64,000 nt of DNA from assembly GCA_018669475.1 (NCBI GenBank), contig JABHCC010000084.1, positions 51,127 to 115,126 of the forward strand, given 5' to 3'. Made by a program: the position numbers and the translations under genes. Shown piece by piece: positions 46,277 to 55,961 of the stretch (positions are counted from its first letter, which is position 1; each line of letters begins with the position of its first letter). This DNA comes from Bacteroidota bacterium (GTDB taxonomy: Bacteria; Bacteroidota; Bacteroidia; Bacteroidales; UBA12481). The notes under the pieces were generated by a model that was not told the DNA's origin, did not search any database, and saw only the letters and a list, made by a program, of their open reading frames with translations.

Positions 46277-46477
46277 CTAACTAGCCAAAGAACAGAACGA
46301 CTTGAACGGAGTTATCCTCGGTTTTATCAACTGATCCTTCTTTATCATTCTCACTGTTTCAATTCCTGACAACGTTATCTGGGCCGATTCAAATGACTTA
46401 AAACCAAGAATACTCTTTATTCGCCATTTGATAAAACAATGGTCTTGTTCAACAATATTATCAATAAATAATACCAA
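46277..46477 (-). pseudogene. C-terminal remnant of an IS6-family transposase
   Basis: 66 codons: VEQDHCFIKWRIKSILGFKS, then FESAQITLSGIETVRMIKK. IS6-type transposases end with the pattern VEQDH..IK.R...MLGFKSF.....L.GIE....I.KGQ, matching nearly every anchor. The catalytic Glu of the DDE triad is the E in VEQDH. The rest of the transposase is missing and no terminal repeats were found. The surrounding 46133-46610 holds nothing else identified. Confidence 0.72.
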
Positions 46478-46610
46478 TATGGATCGAAAACAATAATCTT
46501 CTGGAGTGGCTCAAACAACAGGTGCTAAACCAGAGGATAAATACTTCCTATCAAAATCTATCCCAATAACTTAGGTGAACGTATGGATACTAATGGTGAA
46601 ATACAGGAAA

Positions 46611-48548
46611 TTAGTGATTAATGATTAATCTGTTTGTGATAACCTGACCGCTTTTAATATCTCTTGATCGAGTGAAATATAGCCCATTAGATAATTCAGA
46701 GAGCTTTACCTGTTTCTCCTGAGACCTAAGCACAACTCGTCCATTTGAGTCAATAATGTCAGTTGATATCCTGTCGAATGAGCTTTGAATAGTTACCCAG
46801 TCTGAGGCAGGATTAGGATATACTTTGATAAAATTATCTTTCTGGAAAGATGGAACTGCAATATTGTTGGCTTCATTAATTGATCCGGATTTAAGTTGAT
46901 ATCCGTACAGCGCAATTTCATTAATTCTTGCCTTCAATGAGGTGTACATTGACAATCGAATCTGACTGCTTGATATTTTAAGCTCATGATGATTCCATGC
47001 ATTGCTATTCAAACAAGGATCAGTTAGCAAATCTATCCATTCACCATTCACCAGGTAACTAATGGTAATATCACCATCCTGATGAAGATCATGGATATAT
47101 AGATCTTCGATGTAATATTGAGCGCCAAGGTTGATAATAGCGTGATAAGGTGCTCTCTTCTTATTTCGACCAGGCATCCAGTATTTACTAATTGGGTGTT
47201 CGTCGGCCAAGGGATCTAAATTCTGCTCATCCAGAAGATTGGTAGCCGACCACACTTCAGGATGTTGATATAGGTCAATGGCCATTGAAGGGTCAAGGTG
47301 TATTCTTTGTTTATCTGGTGTTGGTTGATCCAATGAAGAAGGTCCAAAGCCGAAATATTCAAAGGGCCCAAACTCATCTAGTTCAAATTCCCCCTCAATT
47401 ACATTATAACTAATTGATTGAATATCAGCAAAAATATTATCCTCATCCAAAGCTGGATCGCCAACAATACTATTAATAAAGCCCCATTTAGGTTCAGTAT
47501 TATAGACATTATTGCTGGCATACAGATCCATATATTGATTGTAATATTTTATTATTTGGAAATCATTGGTGGCTTCATTAACGATGGAATTCCTGAAATA
47601 ATTATTATTGATATGCATCTCAGCATTTTCAAAAATAAAATCTCTATCGTCACAAAACATACCTCGGGTATTCTCAATGAAATTATTTGAGATTTCAATT
47701 TGACCCGTACCAAATACAATGATACCATAGGCAGGGCAATCAATTAAAATATTGTTATATACTTTCCCTTGTGAATTATCCCCAATCTGAAGGAGATTAG
47801 TATGGCTATAATCTCCAGCTAGCCCTGAATTCATCAGGAAATTATTGTTTATCTCAATATCTTGTACTGAATTAGCAATTTGGATAGCTTCTTTGTATGT
47901 ATTGATAACTACATTGTTATATACTTTCATACCGATGAATTCCATTCCCGGGGATTTCGTTTCACCCAGATACATTCCTTCATGGACATCATGAATATAG
48001 GTGTCATGAATGATAAGATCTCTAAATTGTGGATACGGAGAAGGTGGGTTACCGCTGAAATCCTTTTTTGCAACTATTCCGAAAAATGTCCAAGGATACG
48101 GATCTGGTGAAGTGCTACTTTCTATCCCTCCAATTTCAACAAATTCCACAGTAATATTGCTACTCAATTCTGTTAAGCCCAGCCCAGCAGTTTTTCCTTC
48201 AAGTTTGAAGCCATATCTTGTATTTGGATCTCCAGAGCCAGTTAATATTACATGTTTGCAATCTTTTAGTTCTAATGCTCCCCAGGCATCGGTATGAATG
48301 TGTACCTGTCCACCTTCATTGACAATAGTTATAGGATTTTCTTCAGAACCTTCCATTCCAACAATCTTTATCCAATCGGTTCGATCAGCTAAGACCTTAA
48401 GAACATCACCAGGTTGAGGATTAAATCCATTGTCACCTACAACCAGATATTTCTGAGTAGAAGTGATTATGATTTCATTTTGTGTGATAGCTGTTTGAAC
48501 AATAAAAAAGGCCATCACAAAAGTAAGAAGACTTCGAATTATTCTCAT
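46611..48548 (-). CDS. Secreted right-handed parallel beta-helix protein with T9SS sorting domain
   Basis: 645 residues with a signal peptide (to about AITQNE). Residues 60-370 show beta-helix features: recurring N-NNF/NNY steps (e.g. IEINNNFLMNSG, IEISNNFIENTRG, MHINNNYFRNSI), as in parallel beta-helix/pectate-lyase-like families. A discoidin-like or other beta-sandwich may lie at 430-540 (INLGAQYYIEDLYIHD). The C-terminus is a T9SS type A domain (IKVYPNPASDWVTI). A carbohydrate-binding or lyase role is possible, but catalytic residues were not recognised. Confidence 0.82.
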   Translation of the reverse strand: MRIIRSLLTFVMAFFIVQTAITQNEIIITSTQKYLVVGDNGFNPQPGDVLKVLADRTDWIKIVGMEGSEENPITIVNEGGQVHIHTDAWGALELKDCKHVILTGSGDPNTRYGFKLEGKTAGLGLTELSSNITVEFVEIGGIESSTSPDPYPWTFFGIVAKKDFSGNPPSPYPQFRDLIIHDTYIHDVHEGMYLGETKSPGMEFIGMKVYNNVVINTYKEAIQIANSVQDIEINNNFLMNSGLAGDYSHTNLLQIGDNSQGKVYNNILIDCPAYGIIVFGTGQIEISNNFIENTRGMFCDDRDFIFENAEMHINNNYFRNSIVNEATNDFQIIKYYNQYMDLYASNNVYNTEPKWGFINSIVGDPALDEDNIFADIQSISYNVIEGEFELDEFGPFEYFGFGPSSLDQPTPDKQRIHLDPSMAIDLYQHPEVWSATNLLDEQNLDPLADEHPISKYWMPGRNKKRAPYHAIINLGAQYYIEDLYIHDLHQDGDITISYLVNGEWIDLLTDPCLNSNAWNHHELKISSSQIRLSMYTSLKARINEIALYGYQLKSGSINEANNIAVPSFQKDNFIKVYPNPASDWVTIQSSFDRISTDIIDSNGRVVLRSQEKQVKLSELSNGLYFTRSRDIKSGQVITNRLIINH

Positions 48549-48663
48549 GATTATTTAGTAGTTGATTATCCATTAATCTGATAACACTACTAAAGGTAAC
48601 CCTGCAAATAAATTAAGAAATAAACAATTATGTGTTAATAAGGTGAAGAATATATTCTAATCG

Positions 48664-48774
48664 TTATTTGTTCTGCTCTTTCTGATTTTCGGGAATATAG
48701 AACTTAAGATTGATGTAATGAGAATTTCTGTTCTGAATAATCCTAATTTTAATTGGAAATCCTTTCTTCGTATG
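48664..48774 (-). pseudogene. Integrase N-terminal stub, copy 1
   Basis: Minus-strand codons give GFPIKIRIIQNRNSHYINLK, then FYIPENQKEQNK and a stop. This resembles the arm-type DNA-binding domain at the start of Bacteroidota tyrosine recombinases, and it matches the stub at 51393-51590 closely. The ATG of the other copy is ACG here, so no start remains. Upstream is a CCCACACCC-type repeat. It is a dead fragment. Confidence 0.55.
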
Positions 48775-48856
48775 TTAGGGAAAAAGTAATACATTTGCAC
48801 TCCCAACACACCCACACCTCACCCACATCCACACCCACTTGGGAATGTAGCCCCTC
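48681..48856. repeat. Direct repeat flanking the 49-51 kb lipoprotein gene, left copy
   Basis: About 175 bp resembling 51500-51675: the integrase stub, AAAAAGTAATACAT, then TGCACTCCC and a CCCACACCCAC cluster, ending GGGAATGTAGC. The two copies differ by scattered substitutions and small indels. Otherwise 48549-49141 shows no clear feature except the leader of the next gene. Confidence 0.7.
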
Positions 48857-49141
48857 TAATTTTAACATCGCTATATATCTCTTTTTCATCTACTAATTAA
48901 TCTTTATTCGCTTTTTCAATTTTGATTTGAAGAAGTAGGATACTTTGTTCCCAACACTCATAACTTCCTAACCAACTGACTCTTTACTGGATTCCGAGCT
49001 TACCAATGGTCTATTCATGAAACCTCAAACAGATTGATGTCAATAAAAATTGGTATTACAAGCTAATCATTTGTCCCTGATTAGATTTAGCTGCTCAGCT
49101 CGAATTTCGTAAATTAGCTTATATAATCCAACACTGAAGTC

Positions 49142-51403
49142 ATGGCAATTTCTCAACACGTGTTATCCATTCTGCCTAGGGTAGTATCGTCTCTCTTTCT
49201 CTCCCTGCTCATTCTATGTTTTTGCGCTTGTGAGCAGATGCTTGATTACATTCCTCAGGCCGCTCTTGCTGAGGCAGCTATTGGAACTGCGGGTGGAGAG
49301 CTCGCGGTTGACGAACTCAGCCTTCATATTCCAGCAGGATGTTTCGATCAAACTGAAACGATTGGTGTCTACGTCAATGGCGCAAGCGGGCCATACCACG
49401 AATCCAGCTACACGCAACGCTATGAGATTCAAGGCTTACCCTTTGTCCTGTCCAAGCCGATTAGAATACAGATCGCCTATTCAGGTGAACCACTTGACGA
49501 AGCCTATATTTCAATTGAACGAGAGCACACAGGTCCGGGAACTCCAGAGAATGAACTGTTTTATTTTCCAATCGAGGCGGTGGATTCATCGGGCTATTTG
49601 GTGGCTTATTTACCTGAATTTGGTCTTGATACCCTTAAGTCGACAACGAAGACAAATACGGCCACAAAACCGACTTCTCTGACGATAGAAGGATTGTGGA
49701 TCAAAAAGTCTAAACTCACAGATGATGGCCATTTCAAGCTTATTTGGCCCTACAATGAGACCAAACCCGAACACCTCAATCTAATAGGAGCCTACCTGGA
49801 AGGAGCCTATAAATACTTTAACCTTCCACCGAGTTATCAGCTGGATGCAATATATAGCCGACTTCCAAAAATTACAAAGGTGCATTTTACGAAATCACAA
49901 GGAAATACTGAATCTATATGGGTTGCGGCGGACTATGGAGGATTTGGAGAATATATCCTGAACGTAAATACAACTGGCAGCGATTTTGCAAATCCAGAAT
50001 TGTTGCATTCTAAAGTATATGCTGCATTTTACCAATTGGTCCACCTCACTACATTACCGTATTTACGTATTTTCACACATAATTTAGGTGTGACATTAGG
50101 AGGAGTTCCCACTGCTACTGCTGCCCAAATGAATGAGGACTTCCTCTGGTTTAGCTCAGCATGTGGGGCTTGGGCAGAAACCTTGATTACCGAAAACAGG
50201 CAGTACCTATTCTCGAGTACAGCCGCTGCTTCGTTCAAGGGTTATCAGTTTGCACATGGAAAAGGAGATTTTCTCGTTGAAGAACACGGAATCGGGATGG
50301 GATTGCAGCTCTATTTTCTCACCGAAAAGTTTGGTACTGAAATCCTTCTCAAAACCTGGACCAATGGTGAAGCCGAGATGAAAACGCTTGATGTGGTATT
50401 AATGAATCAAGTGACTTTGCCAGTTGACTGGTTGCAAGACTACTATCAAACTTTTATCCTGACCTACCCAGCAATTTTCGACATTGATTTGCAAACCCTA
50501 GTTGATGAGACGGTAGAGATTAAATCTGGTGAAAAGGAATATTCTATTGAAGGTGAGTATCTCGACATGAGTGCCAAACTTTATAATCTGGTCATTGATC
50601 CAGATGATTATATGAACAAAGACTTGGAATTCAGACTTCAGGGGGCAGATTGGAAATACAACAACATCACCCTCTTTACACACAATGAACAGTTTGGTGA
50701 CGTTAAATTCCTGGATACGGGAGGAACTAGTCTAAAGCTGATAAACGTGGGTGATGAACTGGATCAAAACCAGCACATATTGGCCATGGTTTCTCATTTG
50801 AGAGCCATTACACCCTACTATGATTTAGTACCGATAACTTTCGAGATTAATGTGACTGAGAAAGAATTTGAATCCATCGCCATGGATTTTCAGCTACTGG
50901 GTTATTTTAATGGAGTGCTATCAGACGGTTCTGAGGTAGAGAATTATGCGAATGCCGTCGGTTCAACTATCCCGACATTCAATTGGGAAGGTTTATACCA
51001 TTATCCACCGGAAATTAATATCGACGGTAACCATATTGCACAGACCTGGGACTTTACCCCGGTTGAATCAGGCGATAAAATGAATTACACGGGTCAACTT
51101 GAACTGGTTATGAGCGACGACAAAAAAACCATCCTGGGCTTTAGCCTGCACATTAAAAACACCGCGACTGATCCCACAAGTTGGACTCAGTCAATTGAGA
51201 TTTCTCTTACCAGCACCTCCTGTGCAATACCTAGAGAAAATACTTTCCCTATAAGCGAATACCGTATTGAAGACCAGCGAGTTTGCACTATCCTCACCAC
51301 AGTAGCTGAAAAATCAACCAGCAGAAATAATGGCCATCTTGAGCTGCAGAATTACGAATGCAATGAGGGAAGTTATATTACTTTCGAATTCATTAAGAAT
51401 TAG
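49142..51403 (+). CDS. Large lipoprotein with ZU5-like N-terminal region
   Basis: 753 residues. Signal peptide with LCFCAC (lipidation Cys near 30). Residues 45-80 (TAGGELAVDELSLHIPAGCF) match the start of ZU5-like domains often found in Bacteroidota surface proteins. The following 600 residues are not recognised; no peptidase or glycosidase motif is evident. The gene sits between the two direct-repeat copies that hold integrase stubs, so it may have been acquired with a mobile element. Its last 11 bp overlap the opposite-strand stub. Confidence 0.7.
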   Translation: MAISQHVLSILPRVVSSLFLSLLILCFCACEQMLDYIPQAALAEAAIGTAGGELAVDELSLHIPAGCFDQTETIGVYVNGASGPYHESSYTQRYEIQGLPFVLSKPIRIQIAYSGEPLDEAYISIEREHTGPGTPENELFYFPIEAVDSSGYLVAYLPEFGLDTLKSTTKTNTATKPTSLTIEGLWIKKSKLTDDGHFKLIWPYNETKPEHLNLIGAYLEGAYKYFNLPPSYQLDAIYSRLPKITKVHFTKSQGNTESIWVAADYGGFGEYILNVNTTGSDFANPELLHSKVYAAFYQLVHLTTLPYLRIFTHNLGVTLGGVPTATAAQMNEDFLWFSSACGAWAETLITENRQYLFSSTAAASFKGYQFAHGKGDFLVEEHGIGMGLQLYFLTEKFGTEILLKTWTNGEAEMKTLDVVLMNQVTLPVDWLQDYYQTFILTYPAIFDIDLQTLVDETVEIKSGEKEYSIEGEYLDMSAKLYNLVIDPDDYMNKDLEFRLQGADWKYNNITLFTHNEQFGDVKFLDTGGTSLKLINVGDELDQNQHILAMVSHLRAITPYYDLVPITFEINVTEKEFESIAMDFQLLGYFNGVLSDGSEVENYANAVGSTIPTFNWEGLYHYPPEINIDGNHIAQTWDFTPVESGDKMNYTGQLELVMSDDKKTILGFSLHIKNTATDPTSWTQSIEISLTSTSCAIPRENTFPISEYRIEDQRVCTILTTVAEKSTSRNNGHLELQNYECNEGSYITFEFIKN

Positions 51404-51590
51404 TATCGCAATAACTAAAGGCTTCCTCATATTTGTAGGTCAAATAATGCTCAAAACTCTTCCTCAACTCACCTTTCTTACTATTCCAGAACCTATCTTT
51501 TTGATTTACGGGAATATAGTACTTCAAGTTGATATAATGAGCTTTTCTATTCTGCGTTATCCGTATTTTAATTGGAAATCCCATCTTCAT
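51393..51590 (-). pseudogene. Integrase N-terminal stub, copy 2
   Basis: 65 codons from the ATG at 51590: MKMGFPIKIRITQNRKAHYI, then NLKYYIPVNQKDRFWNSKKG, resembling the N-terminal arm-binding domain of tyrosine recombinases. The SAM-like and catalytic domains are absent. The start codon is intact, unlike copy 1. It overlaps the end of the lipoprotein gene, showing that a downstream part has been lost. Confidence 0.6.
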
Positions 51591-51675
51591 AGGTTGAGGA
51601 AAAAGTAATACATCTGCACTCCCCACACCCACACTTCTTAACACACCCACACTCACACCCACTCCGGGATGTAGC
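51500..51675. repeat. Direct repeat flanking the lipoprotein gene, right copy
   Basis: Partner of 48681-48856. The CCCACACCC cluster (about 51622-51664) is followed by GGGATGTAGCTCAGCCAGGT at 51667, which looks like the 5' end of a tRNA, though no complete tRNA follows. The rest of 51404-51964 is AT-rich and shows nothing else that I can identify. Confidence 0.7.
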
Positions 51676-51964
51676 TCAGCCAGGTTGCACATTTCTTACT
51701 TCTCTCTATTTCTGGTACTTACAACTCCTTTCTTAAAACATTTCTCGCTCTCTTAAAACATTTGCAAATTTTTTACAAATTGAAATTAACCATCTGAAGT
51801 TTACATGTTTTTCTCTCTGTTCAGGATACTTTCTATGACTTTGGCAGGAACCAGAGCAGACATTCTGTTGCTGGAACAAGGATGTTTAGGTCAACAAGAT
51901 TTCTATGACAAACATCAAGAATTAGTAATAGAATCAGATTGGAATAAAAATACTATGCACTCAA

Positions 51965-52519
51965 TTATCTGAGCAGTATCTGTATTGTGGTTTCCATATA
52001 TTGTTCTTTTGTATCAGTGTCACTTACCAGCAGTTTACATAAATATTCGCCTTTTTTAAAGCCTTTACCTTGCCAGGCAAACTGATTCTTACCTTCATGT
52101 CTGAATTCATCGAGAATGGTTTCTAACTCTTGACCTGCTCTGTTGTAGATAATAAGTCTGGTTCTTCCAGATTTAAATAAATCAAAGTATAAAGTTGTTG
52201 TGCTATCATTTACATCTTTATATAATTGATAAAATTCATAATCACCCGGATTGTGATTTATAGCAACTAATGGAACTTTTGGAGAATTGGTTAAAACGGA
52301 ATCCAGGCTTACCCAATAAATATCATATGTGCCTCTGCGGTCGCTGGAAAAAAATAGGTATTTTCCATCATGTGAAACCCAGGCAAAACCATCGGTAGCA
52401 GGGCTATTTATTTTTGGACCTAAATTTTGTGGATGCGACCAAGCTCCATCCGGCATAGCAAAAGTTATAAAAAGATCGGTTTCAAAAAAACCACCTTTGT
52501 TTCCTATTATTATTTTCCA
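51965..52519 (-). pseudogene. Truncated PD40 (TolB-like) beta-propeller protein
   Basis: From 52519 the minus strand reads GGFFETDLFITFAMPDGAWS, then HPQNLGPKINSPATDGFAWV, and DGKYLFFSSDRRGTYDIYWV: PD40/WD40-like beta-propeller repeats seen in Bacteroidota OmpA-type and peptidase-associated proteins. The last ~75 residues look like a Por-type C-terminal strand region (LIIYNRAGQELETIL). A stop at 52520-52522 cuts the frame, so only the tail of a longer protein remains. An internal ATG at 52456 could still start a 163-residue product. Confidence 0.6.
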
Positions 52520-52556
52520 TTATTCGCAACAGGTTGTAGGATTTATTTAAATCTGA

Positions 52557-54359
52557 CTAGTCATATTTTGCAATCGCTATGTTCCTCAATGCTTTTGCCT
52601 TATTAGATGCATTACTATCAAACTCGAATACATTCCTATCGTATTTGGCATATAATTTTTCAATAATCTTTATCGACTTTCCATTTCTAATTATATCCAA
52701 TTGATATTTATCGCCAATTTTCATTATTGCAATGCTCTCCAATAACCCTTGAGAATTCGATTCATTCAATTCTGTAGAATTAATATGTGTAATAATATCT
52801 CCTACCATAATTTTATTGCCCGCATAGTCCGAAGATATTGACATGACAGTTGATTGATTGTTAGTGGTTCTTCTGATAGTAAATCCCATAGAAGGAAGGT
52901 TGTCAGGATCACACTTTTTTTTGTAGTACTTTATCCCCAACGATTTCATTTCATTTACAAAATCAAAGGGAGTGTTACTTTTGATATGATTTTCAATAAA
53001 ATCAGCTATTTCTGGATAGGTCATTTCAACCAATGTGTCAAAAAATGTGGCATTCTCAAATGGGGTTTCATTCCCATATTTATTAATTAAATTAAGGTAT
53101 ACTTCTCGTAATCCTTTACTTCCGTTTGAAAGCTGCAATAGTTTAATATCTAACATAGCGGCAGTAAGTGCTCCCAACTGATAAATATTTCCATATTGTC
53201 TGTTGCCTTCATCTGTTGACCATTCTCGGCTAATGCGTGTAAGACTATATTCGTCATTGTACTTTTCACTATTATTTGCCTTTTCAGATAAATAGTTCAA
53301 ATAGTCCTGCGGAGTCGCTATTCCAGATTTCACCATCATGATGTATGAAACCCATTCTGTTACACCTTCGTAGAGCCATACATGTTGGTCTTCTGAAACC
53401 GGACTGGAATAGTCAAAATTAGCTAATACTTCACTGTGAAGATGAAGTGGGCTTAGAATATGCATAAACTCGTGTGCAATTGTTTTTTTAAGCAGAGGCA
53501 AATATTGAGGCATATCCGGTAAAGCATAAGTTGAACTTAAAGAATGCTCTATTGCTCCACCGCTATTGAACACTGGCATTGCTTGAATATCTTCATGCTA
53601 AGCGAAAAACATCAAAAATGTGTATCTATCCACAGGAGAATAGCCTATATAATTTTCTGCTGCATTAAGAATATCTGAGGCTTGATCTAGCACCATTTGA
53701 GCGGTAATTTCCCCAGAAGGAGAATGAACATATGCTTCAACTTGAATCTTATCAATAGTTGTGGACGCACAGGATAATTTATTACCTATTAATATCGGAG
53801 AGTCTGTCAAATGGTAATAAGATTCAATCTCATAATAACCATTATCATCCATATTTAGTGCAGTGCCAATTTTTTGTGTTCCCTCAAGCTTGAGTTTTAA
53901 CTTTACTGGCTTGTTTTTAAGATTTTTAAAATAGCCAAAAACACCATGAGTATTAAGAATAATATAGTCATCATTAATTCCTGTTCCGCTCATAGGGTAT
54001 ATAGGGTGATACCTTGTACTCATATCAAATGAATCATCAATTTCATATATGATTTTAGAAACTATTGTTGGGTCAAGAATTTTGAAATCATTAGTGGAAA
54101 TTTTATTTGTCAATAGTTCATTTCCAGCTTCATCAAAAACTTTAAACATTTTGACGAATCGCCCAAAATCCAAAGGTTGATGTACTCCTGGAGCATATGA
54201 AACAAAGCTATACACATCATCTTTCTCTGATAATTGTGGGACAATTAATGTCACGTTAAAAGCATCATTTTTATTTGTGAAGTCCACTTCATATACAAAG
54301 GGATACTCTTGTGCACAAATGTTGATAGAAATGAGGGATATGACTAATATTTTAAGCAT
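52557..54359 (-). pseudogene. M61 (glycyl aminopeptidase-like) peptidase interrupted by an in-frame amber codon
   Basis: One reading frame from the ATG at 54359 (signal peptide, MLKILVISLI) is interrupted by TAG at 53598-53600 and continues as HEDIQAMPVFNSGGAIEHS to the stop at 52557. The N-part is the M61 beta domain, ending TFLMFF. The second part has the zinc motif HEFMH with the third ligand in WLYEGVTEW, then a PDZ domain. Everything needed is present except for the stop, and no frameshift is required. It is probably a nonsense mutation; a sequencing error or readthrough is possible. A restart at 53579 would give the catalytic part without a signal peptide. Confidence 0.8.
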
Positions 54360-54406
54360 GATTACTGTATACGCTTTTTTTCTATTACTTGTTGTCAATT
54401 AACAAC

Positions 54407-54428
54407 GATTGTTGCCACTACAACAATC
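54407..54428. promoter_or_regulatory. Inverted repeat in the divergent M61/AraC region
   Basis: GATTGTTG (54407-54414) and CAACAATC (54421-54428) form an 8-bp palindrome with a 6-nt spacer, about 50 bp upstream of the M61 start; a GTTGT/ACAAC pair lies just to the left. It could be an operator or a leader hairpin. The rest of 54360-54669 is AT-rich with no clear feature. Confidence 0.35.
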
Positions 54429-54669
54429 ATTCTCCTTATGGTCTTCGGCTTTTTGCATAATTCCAAATCTATCAATTACCATATCAGAATGTGCCCGTGC
54501 TTTATCAATTACTGCTCTGGAGAGCTTTATTAGGTAATTAATCACTGGTTTAGACCAAATCAGTGCTCAAAACAGTGCTCAGTTTTGAAAGACAAACAGG
54601 TTTACGATTGTTTTTGCTTTTTGAACAATTAAGATTATTTTTATTCCTTTGAAAACCAGCCTTCAAGAA

Positions 54670-55824
54670 ATGGATATCCTGCTACTTTTAGGTGCTGCTC
54701 AGGCCTTTTTTATGACCATTTTCCTTTTTAATAAAAAGGGGAAAACTCACGCAGACTATGTGCTAGAAGTCTGGTTAATCTTCATGGGAATCCACCTTTT
54801 ATATGTATACCTCTGGACTACCGGATTTCTCTATCGCCACCCTCACTTTTTGGGAACCGGAGCAGCCTTCAACATGTTGGAAGGGGTGTTCATGTATGTA
54901 TATGTTCTTCTAATGCTTAGTAAAACTGGTAAATTCAAGCTAATTTATTTATTACACACACTTCCATTTATCACCTTCACCATTTACTATATGTTTGAGT
55001 TCTATTTTCTGAGTGCTGACGAAAAATTGATCCATTATGACAATATAATTAACGAGGATTTATCAAAGACATTGAAAATCATGAGCTTCCCGAATATGAT
55101 TTCGGTACCCATATATGTTGTTATATCTCTACTAAAATTAAGATCGCACTCAAAAAACCTAAGTGCAAGATTCTCCTATACAGAAAAGATTAGTCTCAAT
55201 TGGTTAAAGTTTATTGTTGTGGGATTGGGAATATTCACTCTGAGTTCCATTGTAGGAATGATACTTGAAAGTTATCCATTTGTCAGTAATGTTATGCATT
55301 ACCAAATCGGGTACCTTGGTCTTGCCATTGCCATATTTTTCCTAGGATACTATGGGATCAGGCAGCAGGCTATCTATAAACCACCTACCGAACCATTATC
55401 TAGTGAAAAGGAATTAACTCTAGGTTCAAGTCGAAAGAAGGTTGAATCAAGATATCTTCATTCTGGTCTTAAGGACAATGAAGCTGACAAATACAGACAA
55501 GAATTATTGGATTTCTTCAATGTTGAGAAGCCATATCTTAATGGTAAGCTAAGTCTGCAAGAAGTCGCAGAGCATCTGGATGTATCAGTTAACCACCTCT
55601 CACAGGTAATTAATGAAAAGATAGGCAAGACATTTTTTGATTTTGTGAATGACTATCGAATTGAAGAAGTGAAAATAAAACTTGCAAACTTTAAAAACCA
55701 GAGCTTTACCATACTCGCTTTAGCCTTTGATAGCGGATTTAACTCCAAGTCCAGCTTTAACAATATATTTAAAAAATCTACAGGAGTAACCCCCTCACAA
55801 TATGTGAAAATGAAAACTCAATAG
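54670..55824 (+). CDS. AraC-family regulator with N-terminal membrane sensor
   Basis: 384 residues from the ATG at 54670 (MDILLLLGAAQAFF); an in-frame TTG at 54649 is also possible. About seven membrane segments occupy residues 1-230. The C-terminal ~95 residues form an AraC-type double helix-turn-helix: LSLQEVAEHLDVSVNHLSQV for the first and ILALAFDSGFNSKSSFNNIF for the second, ending GVTPSQY. Such membrane-anchored AraC regulators occur across Bacteroidota; the signal is unknown. It may control the hydrolase cluster that follows 137 bp downstream. Confidence 0.88.
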   Translation: MDILLLLGAAQAFFMTIFLFNKKGKTHADYVLEVWLIFMGIHLLYVYLWTTGFLYRHPHFLGTGAAFNMLEGVFMYVYVLLMLSKTGKFKLIYLLHTLPFITFTIYYMFEFYFLSADEKLIHYDNIINEDLSKTLKIMSFPNMISVPIYVVISLLKLRSHSKNLSARFSYTEKISLNWLKFIVVGLGIFTLSSIVGMILESYPFVSNVMHYQIGYLGLAIAIFFLGYYGIRQQAIYKPPTEPLSSEKELTLGSSRKKVESRYLHSGLKDNEADKYRQELLDFFNVEKPYLNGKLSLQEVAEHLDVSVNHLSQVINEKIGKTFFDFVNDYRIEEVKIKLANFKNQSFTILALAFDSGFNSKSSFNNIFKKSTGVTPSQYVKMKTQ

Positions 55825-55961
55825 CTTCTGATTTTCTAAGATTGAACGTCCAGAATCATAGGGATTTGTCCCAACCTATAAGATTGGTCGACTGGTTTTA
55901 ATATTTGTTAGTTGTTTGTACCATCAAACATTCCGAAGAACAATATTACAACTAAGACCAA

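Noticed and set aside
51780..51960. Plus-strand peptide DTFYDFGRNQSRHSVAGT in the gap
   Set aside because: Too short, no start, and not recognised; could be a fragment but cannot be supported.
53598..53600. Pyrrolysine codon
   Set aside because: TAG is used as an ordinary stop by other genes in the window (for example ftcD), no pyl genes are present, and M61 peptidases are not known to need pyrrolysine.
54649..54669. TTG start for the AraC-type gene
   Set aside because: The ATG at 54670 begins the first membrane helix as in relatives; the added residues are not needed.
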